Shown here: positions 33,409-40,887 of the stretch, one piece after another | Position numbering within the stretch: position 1 is the stretch's first letter | Layout of the letters: every line of letters begins with the position of its first letter | NCBI GenBank assembly: GCA_039030555.1 | Contig: JBCCDY010000028.1 | Location: 1-46,820, forward strand | Direction of reading: 5' to 3' | Length of the DNA: 46,820 nt | Source: JBCCDY01 sp039030555 | GTDB taxonomy: Bacteria > Bacteroidota > Bacteroidia > Cytophagales > Cyclobacteriaceae | Program-made: the position numbers and the translations under genes | Notes under the pieces: generated by a model | What the model saw: only the letters and a program-made list of their open reading frames with translations | What the model was told of the DNA's origin: nothing | The model's database searches: none

Positions 33409-34349
33409 GAAATCACAGTACTTTACTATTCTTTATCTTTCTTTTGGCATTTACATCCTGCATAGAAACTGAAAGAGAAAAAGCGCAGAAAGAACTCGAA
33501 AAAGGAAACGAAGCTTATAGAAGTGGAAACTATAATAAGGCTCATGAACATTACGACGAAGCTATATCTATAGACTCTAAGTTTGCCGATGCCTTTAACA
33601 ATAGAGGCTTAACCAGATTTAAACAGGAAAGGTATTCGGCAGCCGTTTCCGATTACGGAAGGGCCATCTTACTGAATCCGGATTTTATAGATCCTTATTT
33701 TAACAGGGCTAATGCTTATGTGAAGTTACGTTTGTTCGAAAAAAGCCTGGATGATTTAAGAGTGGTTCAGGAAATTCGTCCAGACACGTCTTCAGTCCAT
33801 CTCTTAAAAGGTATTGTAAAATATAATCAAAAGTATTTTCGAGGCGCACTCCAGGATCTTGATAAAGCTGAGGAATTAGATCGGTATAATCCTGAAGTTT
33901 TTACAAATAAAGCGGCTATCTACTATAATCTCAGTATCTATGACTCTGCGGAGATGTACATTAATCAATCCCTTACATTGGATTCAACCGAGGCGCATAC
34001 TTACAACGTTCAAGGTTTAATATACACAGACGAGAAAAAATATGATGAAGCACTAAAGTCGTTTAATAAAGCTCTTGAATTAAGCCCTAAGCATCCTTTT
34101 TTTCTAAATAACAAAGGCTTCGTCTATTTGGAGCAAAGTGAGCTTGAAAAAGGCAAAGATTTAATTGATGAAAGTTTAGAGCTCAATCCTGATAATCCAT
34201 GGGGATTAAGAAATTCGGGTATTTATTATTATAAAAAAGGAGATTTAGAGAAGGCTAAAAAGCTCCTAGAAGAATCATTGTACTTTGAGCCTGATATAAA
34301 GCTTTCCAAGCAATATTTAGAGGGTATAAAAAAAGCCGAGACTAATTAG
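33405..34349 (+). CDS. TPR-repeat lipoprotein
   Basis: 314 residues. A lipoprotein signal (FLLAFTSC, lipid Cys at residue 19) leads into about seven tetratricopeptide repeats, with the pattern GNYNKAHEHYDEAISIDSKF, RYSAAVSDYGRAILLNPDF, KYDEALKSFNKALELSPKH and DLEKAKKLLEESLYFEPDI. TPRs mediate protein interactions; here on the periplasmic side of a membrane. Translationally coupled to the ABC1 kinase. Its last codons form part of the terminator hairpin. Confidence 0.88.
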   Translation: MRNHSTLLFFIFLLAFTSCIETEREKAQKELEKGNEAYRSGNYNKAHEHYDEAISIDSKFADAFNNRGLTRFKQERYSAAVSDYGRAILLNPDFIDPYFNRANAYVKLRLFEKSLDDLRVVQEIRPDTSSVHLLKGIVKYNQKYFRGALQDLDKAEELDRYNPEVFTNKAAIYYNLSIYDSAEMYINQSLTLDSTEAHTYNVQGLIYTDEKKYDEALKSFNKALELSPKHPFFLNNKGFVYLEQSELEKGKDLIDESLELNPDNPWGLRNSGIYYYKKGDLEKAKKLLEESLYFEPDIKLSKQYLEGIKKAETN

Positions 34350-34362
34350 TCTCGGCTTTTTT
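34329..34362. terminator. Bidirectional Rho-independent terminator
   Basis: A 34-base perfect palindrome: AAAAAAGCCGAGACTAA and its complement. It gives a strong G+C stem with U-tracts in both directions. It overlaps the TPR gene stop (TAG 34347-34349) and also ends the convergent susC/susD operon. Confidence 0.93.
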
Positions 34363-34382
34363 ATGAATAGAACCTCTAGTCC

Positions 34383-35726
34383 TTAGTTTGTTCCGTCAGC
34401 TATTTCTTCCTGTAATGGTCTTGGGAATCTGTCGTAAGCAGTATCTCCGGCACGGTCTATAGGAATATCAGTAGATAATCTGTTGTATCTTCTTAAGTCA
34501 ACCCATCTGTGCCCTAGAAAGTATAGAGAATACCTCCTTTGATTAAGCATTTCATCAATAAGTGGAGCTTCATTATCAGTTGGGCCACTAAATTCACCTA
34601 GACCACCCGATTCTTGCCTAATTTCATTAAGTGCTGATACTGCAGTAGTAAAATCTCCTGTCTGTATACTCGCTTCTGCTAAAATCAATGTCAATTCCTC
34701 ATTAGTAATGATTGGAATATTATCATTCAACGAAGAGTAACGGGTAATATCATGCGTTCCAGTAAGATTGGTATTCGTAACAGGGGAGTCTCGAATTTGA
34801 GTGAATCTTTCAACTCTGGCATCATTAGCTTCTGCATCATTTAAAAAGTCTGGGTGAACCAGTCTTATATCTCCACTGGAATTTGGAGCAATAAATAACT
34901 GGTTTTGGAGCAACCCAGCACCTTGCTCAAAATCATAATAGGCACCAAATTCGAGTGGTATGTTTGAGCTTTGAAAGGACTGAGAAACCGCTGTTATAGC
35001 CTGCTCCCAAAGTTCCCTATATACGAAGACCCGTGCTGCCAATGCCCTATTGAACTGGCCAAAAGTTTCAGGGGTATTGAGACCTATGAACCCAGAAGTT
35101 GTTGAAGCGGTCAGGGTAAAAAGAAAACCTTCACCTGCATTGGAAAGATTGGTAAATCCGTCCTGTAAAAGTGTCGAAATTGCTGCAAGTGCTTCGTCTT
35201 CGGAGACAAAAGGTCCGAGGTTTTCAAAGTCGGCAACATCAACACGAATACCGTTTTCGCCTTGTTGATTTAAGGCGATTAATAGTTCATGTGCTTGAAT
35301 AGTTTGAGCAAGCCCAATATATCCAGCGATTGCTGAATCCGCTATAAATGGACTATTAGTTGCTGCGTCAATTAAAATTTCGGCATTTCGAACTACCTGA
35401 TAACGCTCCGTATACGAATTAGTTGTATAAAAGGCGTTATTATCAAGATTACCGGTTAATAAGTCACCAACGAATCTAGGATCTGCTGGGGAGAACCTGT
35501 AATGCTCCCTTCCTGCAATTCCAACCGCATCAATATACGTAACATAATTTGTCAACATATTAGATAGCGTACCTGCAACCAAATTGTTTAAAGTGGCTGC
35601 TGTAGCGTCTACAGGCACAGAAGATAATGTTGGCCTGTTTGGATCAACTTCTTCATCAAGATTACAACTTGCTACTAACAAGACCAGTATGATGAAATAG
35701 TATTTTAGATTATTAATATTCTTCAT
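34383..35726 (-). CDS. SusD/RagB family outer-membrane nutrient-binding lipoprotein
   Basis: 447 residues from the chosen start. The frame opens at 35747, but ATG 35724-35726 gives a good lipoprotein signal (MKNINNLKYYFIILVLLVAS then C) and avoids overlapping susC. SusD proteins sit on the cell surface over the SusC barrel and bind the imported ligand. The family start (DPNRPTLSSVP), the helical TPR-like core (YQVVRNAEILIDAA), the ELTLILAEASIQTGD motif and the closing LGHRWVDLRRYNRL signature are all present. It follows susC by 10 bases. Ligand unknown; no polysaccharide enzymes adjoin. Confidence 0.92.
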   Translation of the reverse strand: MKNINNLKYYFIILVLLVASCNLDEEVDPNRPTLSSVPVDATAATLNNLVAGTLSNMLTNYVTYIDAVGIAGREHYRFSPADPRFVGDLLTGNLDNNAFYTTNSYTERYQVVRNAEILIDAATNSPFIADSAIAGYIGLAQTIQAHELLIALNQQGENGIRVDVADFENLGPFVSEDEALAAISTLLQDGFTNLSNAGEGFLFTLTASTTSGFIGLNTPETFGQFNRALAARVFVYRELWEQAITAVSQSFQSSNIPLEFGAYYDFEQGAGLLQNQLFIAPNSSGDIRLVHPDFLNDAEANDARVERFTQIRDSPVTNTNLTGTHDITRYSSLNDNIPIITNEELTLILAEASIQTGDFTTAVSALNEIRQESGGLGEFSGPTDNEAPLIDEMLNQRRYSLYFLGHRWVDLRRYNRLSTDIPIDRAGDTAYDRFPRPLQEEIADGTN

Positions 35727-35736
35727 GTCTTTTCGT

Positions 35737-38733
35737 TTAGAAGTCAATTTTTAAGTGGAAAAACGCTCTTCTGGAAGAAGGAAACGGTGCAACATCTACA
35801 CCTACGGAAACTCCATTATTTCCGAAGTTGGATACCTCAGGATCATAACCTGTATAGTCCGTAAATAGGACCAGATTGTTTCCTGAAACTCCAACTTTTA
35901 TTCTTTCAATAGTTCCTTTACTGAAACTATCAACCCAGGCTGATGGCAAAGTATAGTATAAAGATATTTCCCTTAGTTTTACGTAGCTAGCGTCTTCTAC
36001 GAACACCGAAGCGTCATTTCCGGCAAAAAAAGCACCTACCCTCTGGTCACCATTAGAAACCCCATTTCCATCATTGTCAGCATCAAAATCCGGAGATGTT
36101 CCACCAAAATCTGATAATAAGTTGGTGAGCTGAATGTTTTCCTGACCTTCAGCCCAGTGCCATAGCATAGAAAATTCAAAATCCTGGAAGAAAGTAACCT
36201 TATTATAAATTGACCATTCGAAGTCAGGTGTGGCATCACCTAAAGGAACATCTCCGTCTGATCCGGGAATTGGCCCAACAATCTCTGTTGGAGACTGACC
36301 CTCCTGAATTCTAAAAATACCGAGGAAGCTGGCAAAAGCACCAGTAGTAAAAGGATCTACATCCAGCCTTGTTACTTCCGGGTTATTAAACCACCAATTT
36401 GTAGTAACCTCCCAGTTGATATTTTTGTTCTGTATGGGAATTGCGGTTAAAGATAATTCTACCCCTTCATTTCTCAACTCACCAGCGTTAGTCTGAATAA
36501 AACTAAAACCACTCGATGTAGGCTGATTGGCAGTAAGAATTAGATCATCAACTGTTTTACGGTAATAAGTAGCAGTAAAGGACAGTTTATTATCAAAAGC
36601 AGCTAAGTCAAAACCTGTTTCAATTTCTCTTGAACGTTCAGGTTCTATGTTTGGATCACCAAGTGTATTTGATATTAACGACCCCGTACTACCGCTAATA
36701 TTTGAACCGGCAAAACCAGTAAACTGTGGCTGGTTTAGCGTTACAAGATTGGGTACAGGAATACCTCCTGCCTCACCGTAGGCAAATCGGACCTTTAGTT
36801 TATCAATGATTGGTACATTCCAGAAATCAAAATTGTGAAGGTTAAAGGCCGCGGATCCTTTTGGGAAGAAAAAGAGCTCATCCTCATCACCTATAAGGGT
36901 AGACTGGTCGGCTCTCACACCACCCGTAAGGATAATCCTATCTAAGTAATTTAATTCCTGCTGAATAACATAACCAACATCTACTGACTCCAGTTCAGCA
37001 TCAAAAGTACTTAAATTTGTAGCCTGAGATAAATTACTCGTTCCTGAAACCAAATTTTGAGCTTGCGTAGTAGTTCTGTTTTGGTTAAAGTCTAATCTGG
37101 TAATTCCCACAGATGTGGTGAGATCAAAATCACTGATCTTTGAACCATAAACTAAAAACGCAGATAAATTATAGTTAAAGATGGTGTTATCTCCTCTTGA
37201 AAATAATCCATTTGTTGCTGTAGGTCCAGCTTGCTGAAATTGAAGAATCTCTGGGAAAAACAGTGTTGTCTCCGTAGTATATGCATCTAAACCCGCCTGA
37301 AGTTTGGCTTGCAAGTAACTGTCTTCCTTATTAAAAAAATTAATATTCAGATTACCTCCCAGAACAAACCTATCAGTTTCTTCATTAACTGTAGAGAGTG
37401 CTACGGTCTGTAAAAAGTTTGAGCCTGATGGACCGTTAGGGAAGATACCGTCTGCATCAGGAAATAGATTATCCCATGGAGTTGTATTGATTAAAGAAAT
37501 CCCAATACTTACACCTGAATTATCATTATTTGTGATTGAACGTTGAGCAGAAGATTGAATATAATTTGCATTAACTCCAAAATCAAAAACTTTAGATACA
37601 CGATGATCGACGTTCAATCTTGCAGAAAATCTATCGAATCCTGTTCCATCAACAATACCATCTTCATCATCATATGAAATTGAGGTGAAAAATTTGGTTT
37701 TGTCATCCCCTCCTGAAGCGCTTAAATTACTTCTTGTGATAAACCCAACATTACCATACAGCTCATCTTCGTAGTTGACAAGACTGTTATTTACGAGGGC
37801 ATTATCAAATGCTTCGACCGCTCCAGCTCCTCCAACATCGAATGCATTATCATGGCTTACAGCTCTGGTTCCTAATGGATTAAGTATTGAAGCAAATCCC
37901 AAATCCTGGCTGTAACTAATCTTAGTTTTTCCATCACTTCCTTTTTTGGTAGTAATTATAACCACACCAGCGTTAGCTCTAGCTCCATATATAGCAGAAG
38001 CAGAAGCACCTTTAAGAATCTCGACACTGGCGATATCGTCCGGGTTTAAATCTGCTATCCTGTTGGAAGGATTATCCTGAGTAGACGAAATGACAGATCC
38101 CCCTGCCGAAGCTGCAGTAGCTGTATTTGACCCATTGGAAATAGCTGAGTTATCAATATAAACGCCATCAATGATGTAAAGTGGTTCAGAACTACCACCA
38201 CCTAATGTAGAAATACCTCTTAGTTTTATTGAGATACCTCCCCCCGGTGCTCCAGAGTTTGCTACAATATTGGCTCCTGTTAGCTTACCATAGAGCGCTT
38301 TATCTAAGGTTTGAGGAGACGTTGTTCCTGTAAGTTTCTCGGAAGAAACAGTTGAAACGGCATTGGCTAGATTGGACCTCTTAACATTAGTTGCAAGACC
38401 AGTTACTACTACTTCTTCTAGGTTAAGTACATCACTAGACAATTCTGGGTTAATAACACTCTGTCCATTTACATCAATTTCCTGAGTGATGTATCCTATA
38501 AAAGAGTAAACTAAAACCGCATTTTCAGCATTTTTTAAGCTGATCTGATAGTTTCCTTCAATATCGGTAATTGTTCCATTGACAGTACCCTTTTCGATTA
38601 CATTTACTCCAGTTAGCGGGTCTCCCGTTGCTGGGTCTGTCACTTTTCCTTTTACAGTAAGGCTTTGAGCAAAACCATTAACTGAAAATAGGAGTAGACT
38701 TATAATAAGAATATTTATGTATTTCATATTCAA
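35737..38733 (-). CDS. SusC/RagA family TonB-dependent outer-membrane transporter
   Basis: 998 residues. A signal peptide (about 1-22) is followed by a carboxypeptidase-regulatory-like domain (SLTVKGKVTDPATGDPLTGV, about 23-100). Next come the LNLEEVVVTGLAT segment, a plug domain (about 115-230, with IKLRGISTLGGG and PLYIIDGVYID) and a barrel ending in ARRAFFHLKIDF-like sequence (RRAFFHLKIDF). It imports a ligand captured by SusD using TonB energy. It lies between the Calx-beta-like lipoprotein (6-base gap) and susD (10-base gap) in one operon. Full length. Confidence 0.96.
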   Translation of the reverse strand: MNMKYINILIISLLLFSVNGFAQSLTVKGKVTDPATGDPLTGVNVIEKGTVNGTITDIEGNYQISLKNAENAVLVYSFIGYITQEIDVNGQSVINPELSSDVLNLEEVVVTGLATNVKRSNLANAVSTVSSEKLTGTTSPQTLDKALYGKLTGANIVANSGAPGGGISIKLRGISTLGGGSSEPLYIIDGVYIDNSAISNGSNTATAASAGGSVISSTQDNPSNRIADLNPDDIASVEILKGASASAIYGARANAGVVIITTKKGSDGKTKISYSQDLGFASILNPLGTRAVSHDNAFDVGGAGAVEAFDNALVNNSLVNYEDELYGNVGFITRSNLSASGGDDKTKFFTSISYDDEDGIVDGTGFDRFSARLNVDHRVSKVFDFGVNANYIQSSAQRSITNNDNSGVSIGISLINTTPWDNLFPDADGIFPNGPSGSNFLQTVALSTVNEETDRFVLGGNLNINFFNKEDSYLQAKLQAGLDAYTTETTLFFPEILQFQQAGPTATNGLFSRGDNTIFNYNLSAFLVYGSKISDFDLTTSVGITRLDFNQNRTTTQAQNLVSGTSNLSQATNLSTFDAELESVDVGYVIQQELNYLDRIILTGGVRADQSTLIGDEDELFFFPKGSAAFNLHNFDFWNVPIIDKLKVRFAYGEAGGIPVPNLVTLNQPQFTGFAGSNISGSTGSLISNTLGDPNIEPERSREIETGFDLAAFDNKLSFTATYYRKTVDDLILTANQPTSSGFSFIQTNAGELRNEGVELSLTAIPIQNKNINWEVTTNWWFNNPEVTRLDVDPFTTGAFASFLGIFRIQEGQSPTEIVGPIPGSDGDVPLGDATPDFEWSIYNKVTFFQDFEFSMLWHWAEGQENIQLTNLLSDFGGTSPDFDADNDGNGVSNGDQRVGAFFAGNDASVFVEDASYVKLREISLYYTLPSAWVDSFSKGTIERIKVGVSGNNLVLFTDYTGYDPEVSNFGNNGVSVGVDVAPFPSSRRAFFHLKIDF

Positions 38734-38739
38734 AGTATT

Positions 38740-39849
38740 TTAATTTCCTGTTTGAATGATTATTCGAAAGTTTGATTCTGAAACTGATATTTCTGAATCT
38801 CCATTATCAGTTATTGATGTTATTTCAATTGAACCTACACTATTGTCTTCATCAAAATTATCGGGGTTGGCATTAAGTGATATTTGGTTTGAAGTTTGAC
38901 CTACTAAAAAGTTAGTGGAAGACCCAGAATTAGAGGTAATTCCGGCAGGAAGGTCGAGTGTTAAGTTAACTTCGGTATCAAGAATCAATTCATTTGATGA
39001 TATTAACTCTTCTAAGAAATTCCCTTGAGAGCTAATCATCAGAGTATCAACGGAATCTCTTGAAAACCCAATTACTTTTAAGTCATCCATGATTTCCACG
39101 ACAATATTACTCATTGTGGTAGAAATAGAAGTTTCTGTATCACCTGTAATTGTTGTCAAAGCAGATAATTCAATATTCAATCTAACAGATGGATCATTCA
39201 AGCTCACATCATCAATAATTCTAAAAGAAATTGTAGCCGATGAGGTATCGGACTCAATCACCAAAGGGTTGTCACCTAATAACTCAAAGTCTATATTTTC
39301 ATCGGCAGAACCTGAAATAGTATAATCTAGTGTAATTTCATTATCAAGATTATTTGATATGGTAATAGGTATATTTAAGGTATCGCCAATTATATCAATA
39401 CCTTCTGAAACTGAAATAGTATCATTCTCAAAAGCAATAACTTTAGGATCGTCCAGTATATCTATCGTATCCGTTTCAATAGTAAATCGGTCACTTAGAC
39501 CTGCACCACTTGTACCTGTCAATTCTAAAAAGAAAAACCGTCTTTCTGGATTTAACACAGTGTTTTCCGGTATCGGTATTCTAATTGTTCCGCTAGCAGA
39601 ACCAGCAGGTATTGTTGCAGTACCAGGTTCAGTTAAAGCGCCGGTAAGCTCATAATTTACCGTGATACTGCTTGAAACTGGCCCTAAGAAAACTATCCCA
39701 TAATCAAGAGTATCCCCTTCAATACCTTCTGTCGGTAAGGAACCACTCAGAGCTACTGTATTTGAAGACTCCTGAATTACCAGATCTTCTTCGCATGCTG
39801 CTAGGAATAACAAGCATAGCGAACACATTAATAGTAATTTTTTCATCAT
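38740..39849 (-). CDS. Calx-beta-like surface lipoprotein, first gene of the SusC/SusD operon
   Basis: 369 residues. A lipoprotein signal with LFLAAC gives a lipid Cys at about residue 19, followed by acidic EEDLV, typical of surface-exported Bacteroidota lipoproteins. The mature part has two or three beta-sandwich modules with Calx-beta-like features: GTATIPAGSASGTIRIPIPE, FFLELTG, DTIDILDDPKVIAFENDTIS, and SATISFRIIDDVSLNDPSVR. It is probably an accessory ligand-binding or docking protein for the transporter. It precedes susC by 6 bases. Confidence 0.75.
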   Translation of the reverse strand: MMKKLLLMCSLCLLFLAACEEDLVIQESSNTVALSGSLPTEGIEGDTLDYGIVFLGPVSSSITVNYELTGALTEPGTATIPAGSASGTIRIPIPENTVLNPERRFFFLELTGTSGAGLSDRFTIETDTIDILDDPKVIAFENDTISVSEGIDIIGDTLNIPITISNNLDNEITLDYTISGSADENIDFELLGDNPLVIESDTSSATISFRIIDDVSLNDPSVRLNIELSALTTITGDTETSISTTMSNIVVEIMDDLKVIGFSRDSVDTLMISSQGNFLEELISSNELILDTEVNLTLDLPAGITSNSGSSTNFLVGQTSNQISLNANPDNFDEDNSVGSIEITSITDNGDSEISVSESNFRIIIQTGN

Positions 39850-40198
39850 AATTTTTTAATTAAGTAGTATAAGAAATGGTCATAAAGACCAATACACGCA
39901 TCCTAATAATTGCTAGCGAATAACAAATATTAAGAGAATTAAGCTTCAGGACTTAGAATGTGAAAGGTTTGTTTAGTACAGTTTGATCATATATTCATAA
40001 TTAGATTTAATAAAAAGTTGAATGTTCGATATTGAAGGTACTTAAAATCAATACTTTGTCAAAATAAAATAACGAGAATTGAGTGATTTTCAATTGAATG
40101 GCCTGATAAATAGATTCATTATAAAACAATATTGTATATGATCTGATTTTTAAGATTTTCGTAATAAGATTAAATTCAGATAATATTAAAGCTTAAAA
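39850..40198. promoter_or_regulatory. 349-base divergent spacer between SusC operon and Nudix gene
   Basis: It is very A+T-rich and must hold promoters for both directions. I could not find a convincing TTTG/TAnnTTTG pair. A small inverted repeat TGGTC-ATAAA-GACCA lies at about 39887-39901, 40 bases before the lipoprotein start. No gene or sigma/anti-sigma regulator is present. Confidence 0.35.
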
Positions 40199-40837
40199 TT
40201 GGAGGTGAACGACATAGCAGAGTTATCAAAAAAACTGAATGATCAGCTTTCTAGACCCCTTCCCGGAGCAGAAGCCCATTTTGAAATAGCACCTTACCGA
40301 AACTCGAACGATTATTCAGATGATGATTTGAGTAGTGCAAAAAAGAGTGGCGTTTTGGTCTTGTTGTATGCTAAGGATGACCTGATCAGCATACCCCTCA
40401 TAAAGAGGGTGGAATACCCTGGTGTTCATAGTGGACAAATCAGTTTCCCCGGTGGGAAAATGGAAGATGAGGATAAAACTATTGTATCTACTGCTCTTAG
40501 GGAGGCTAGAGAAGAAATAAATGTTGCTGAAGACACCGTAACGGTAGTTGGCGAATTAAGTCAGGTGTTTATTCCGCCAAGTAAATCACTGGTTACACCA
40601 ATATTAGCCTATACTAAAGAAGAACAAAATTTCGAACCGGAATTAAAAGAGGTGGACAGAATTCTTAGCCTGAATCTAGATAATATTGTATCAGATTCGA
40701 GTTTAATTAAAAGCGATGTGAGACTAACTAACGGTTTGAGTATAAATGTTCCTGGATTTCGAGTCGAGAATGAAATAATCTGGGGAGCGACAGCCATGAT
40801 GCTAAATGAACTCAGATATCTACTGAAAGGCCTTTAA
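40199..40837 (+). CDS. Nudix hydrolase, CoA pyrophosphatase (NudL) type
   Basis: 212 residues. HSGQISFPGGKMEDEDKT with TALREAREEI forms the Nudix box together with the upstream CoA-specific HSGQISFPGG motif. The enzyme cleaves the diphosphate of coenzyme A and derivatives. An upstream in-frame stop (40187-40189) leaves no ATG: the start must be TTG 40199 or GTG 40205. The family N-terminus supports one of these. It is a single gene followed by a strong terminator. Confidence 0.85.
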   Translation: MEVNDIAELSKKLNDQLSRPLPGAEAHFEIAPYRNSNDYSDDDLSSAKKSGVLVLLYAKDDLISIPLIKRVEYPGVHSGQISFPGGKMEDEDKTIVSTALREAREEINVAEDTVTVVGELSQVFIPPSKSLVTPILAYTKEEQNFEPELKEVDRILSLNLDNIVSDSSLIKSDVRLTNGLSINVPGFRVENEIIWGATAMMLNELRYLLKGL

Positions 40838-40841
40838 GAAC

Positions 40842-40877
40842 AAAAACAAAAGGCTCCGGAAAGAGCCTTTTGTTTTT
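40842..40877. terminator. Bidirectional terminator between Nudix gene and aconitase
   Basis: A perfect 15-bp stem (AAAAACAAAAGGCTC) with a 6-base loop and U-rich ends in both directions. It lies 4 bases after the Nudix stop and 10 bases after the aconitase stop of the convergent gene. Confidence 0.92.
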
Positions 40878-40887
40878 AAATTTCTCA

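Noticed and set aside
39089..39655. Long plus-strand frames opposite the Calx-beta-like lipoprotein
   Set aside because: They arise from the Ser/Thr/Asp-rich codon pattern of the real gene and read as low-complexity sequence.
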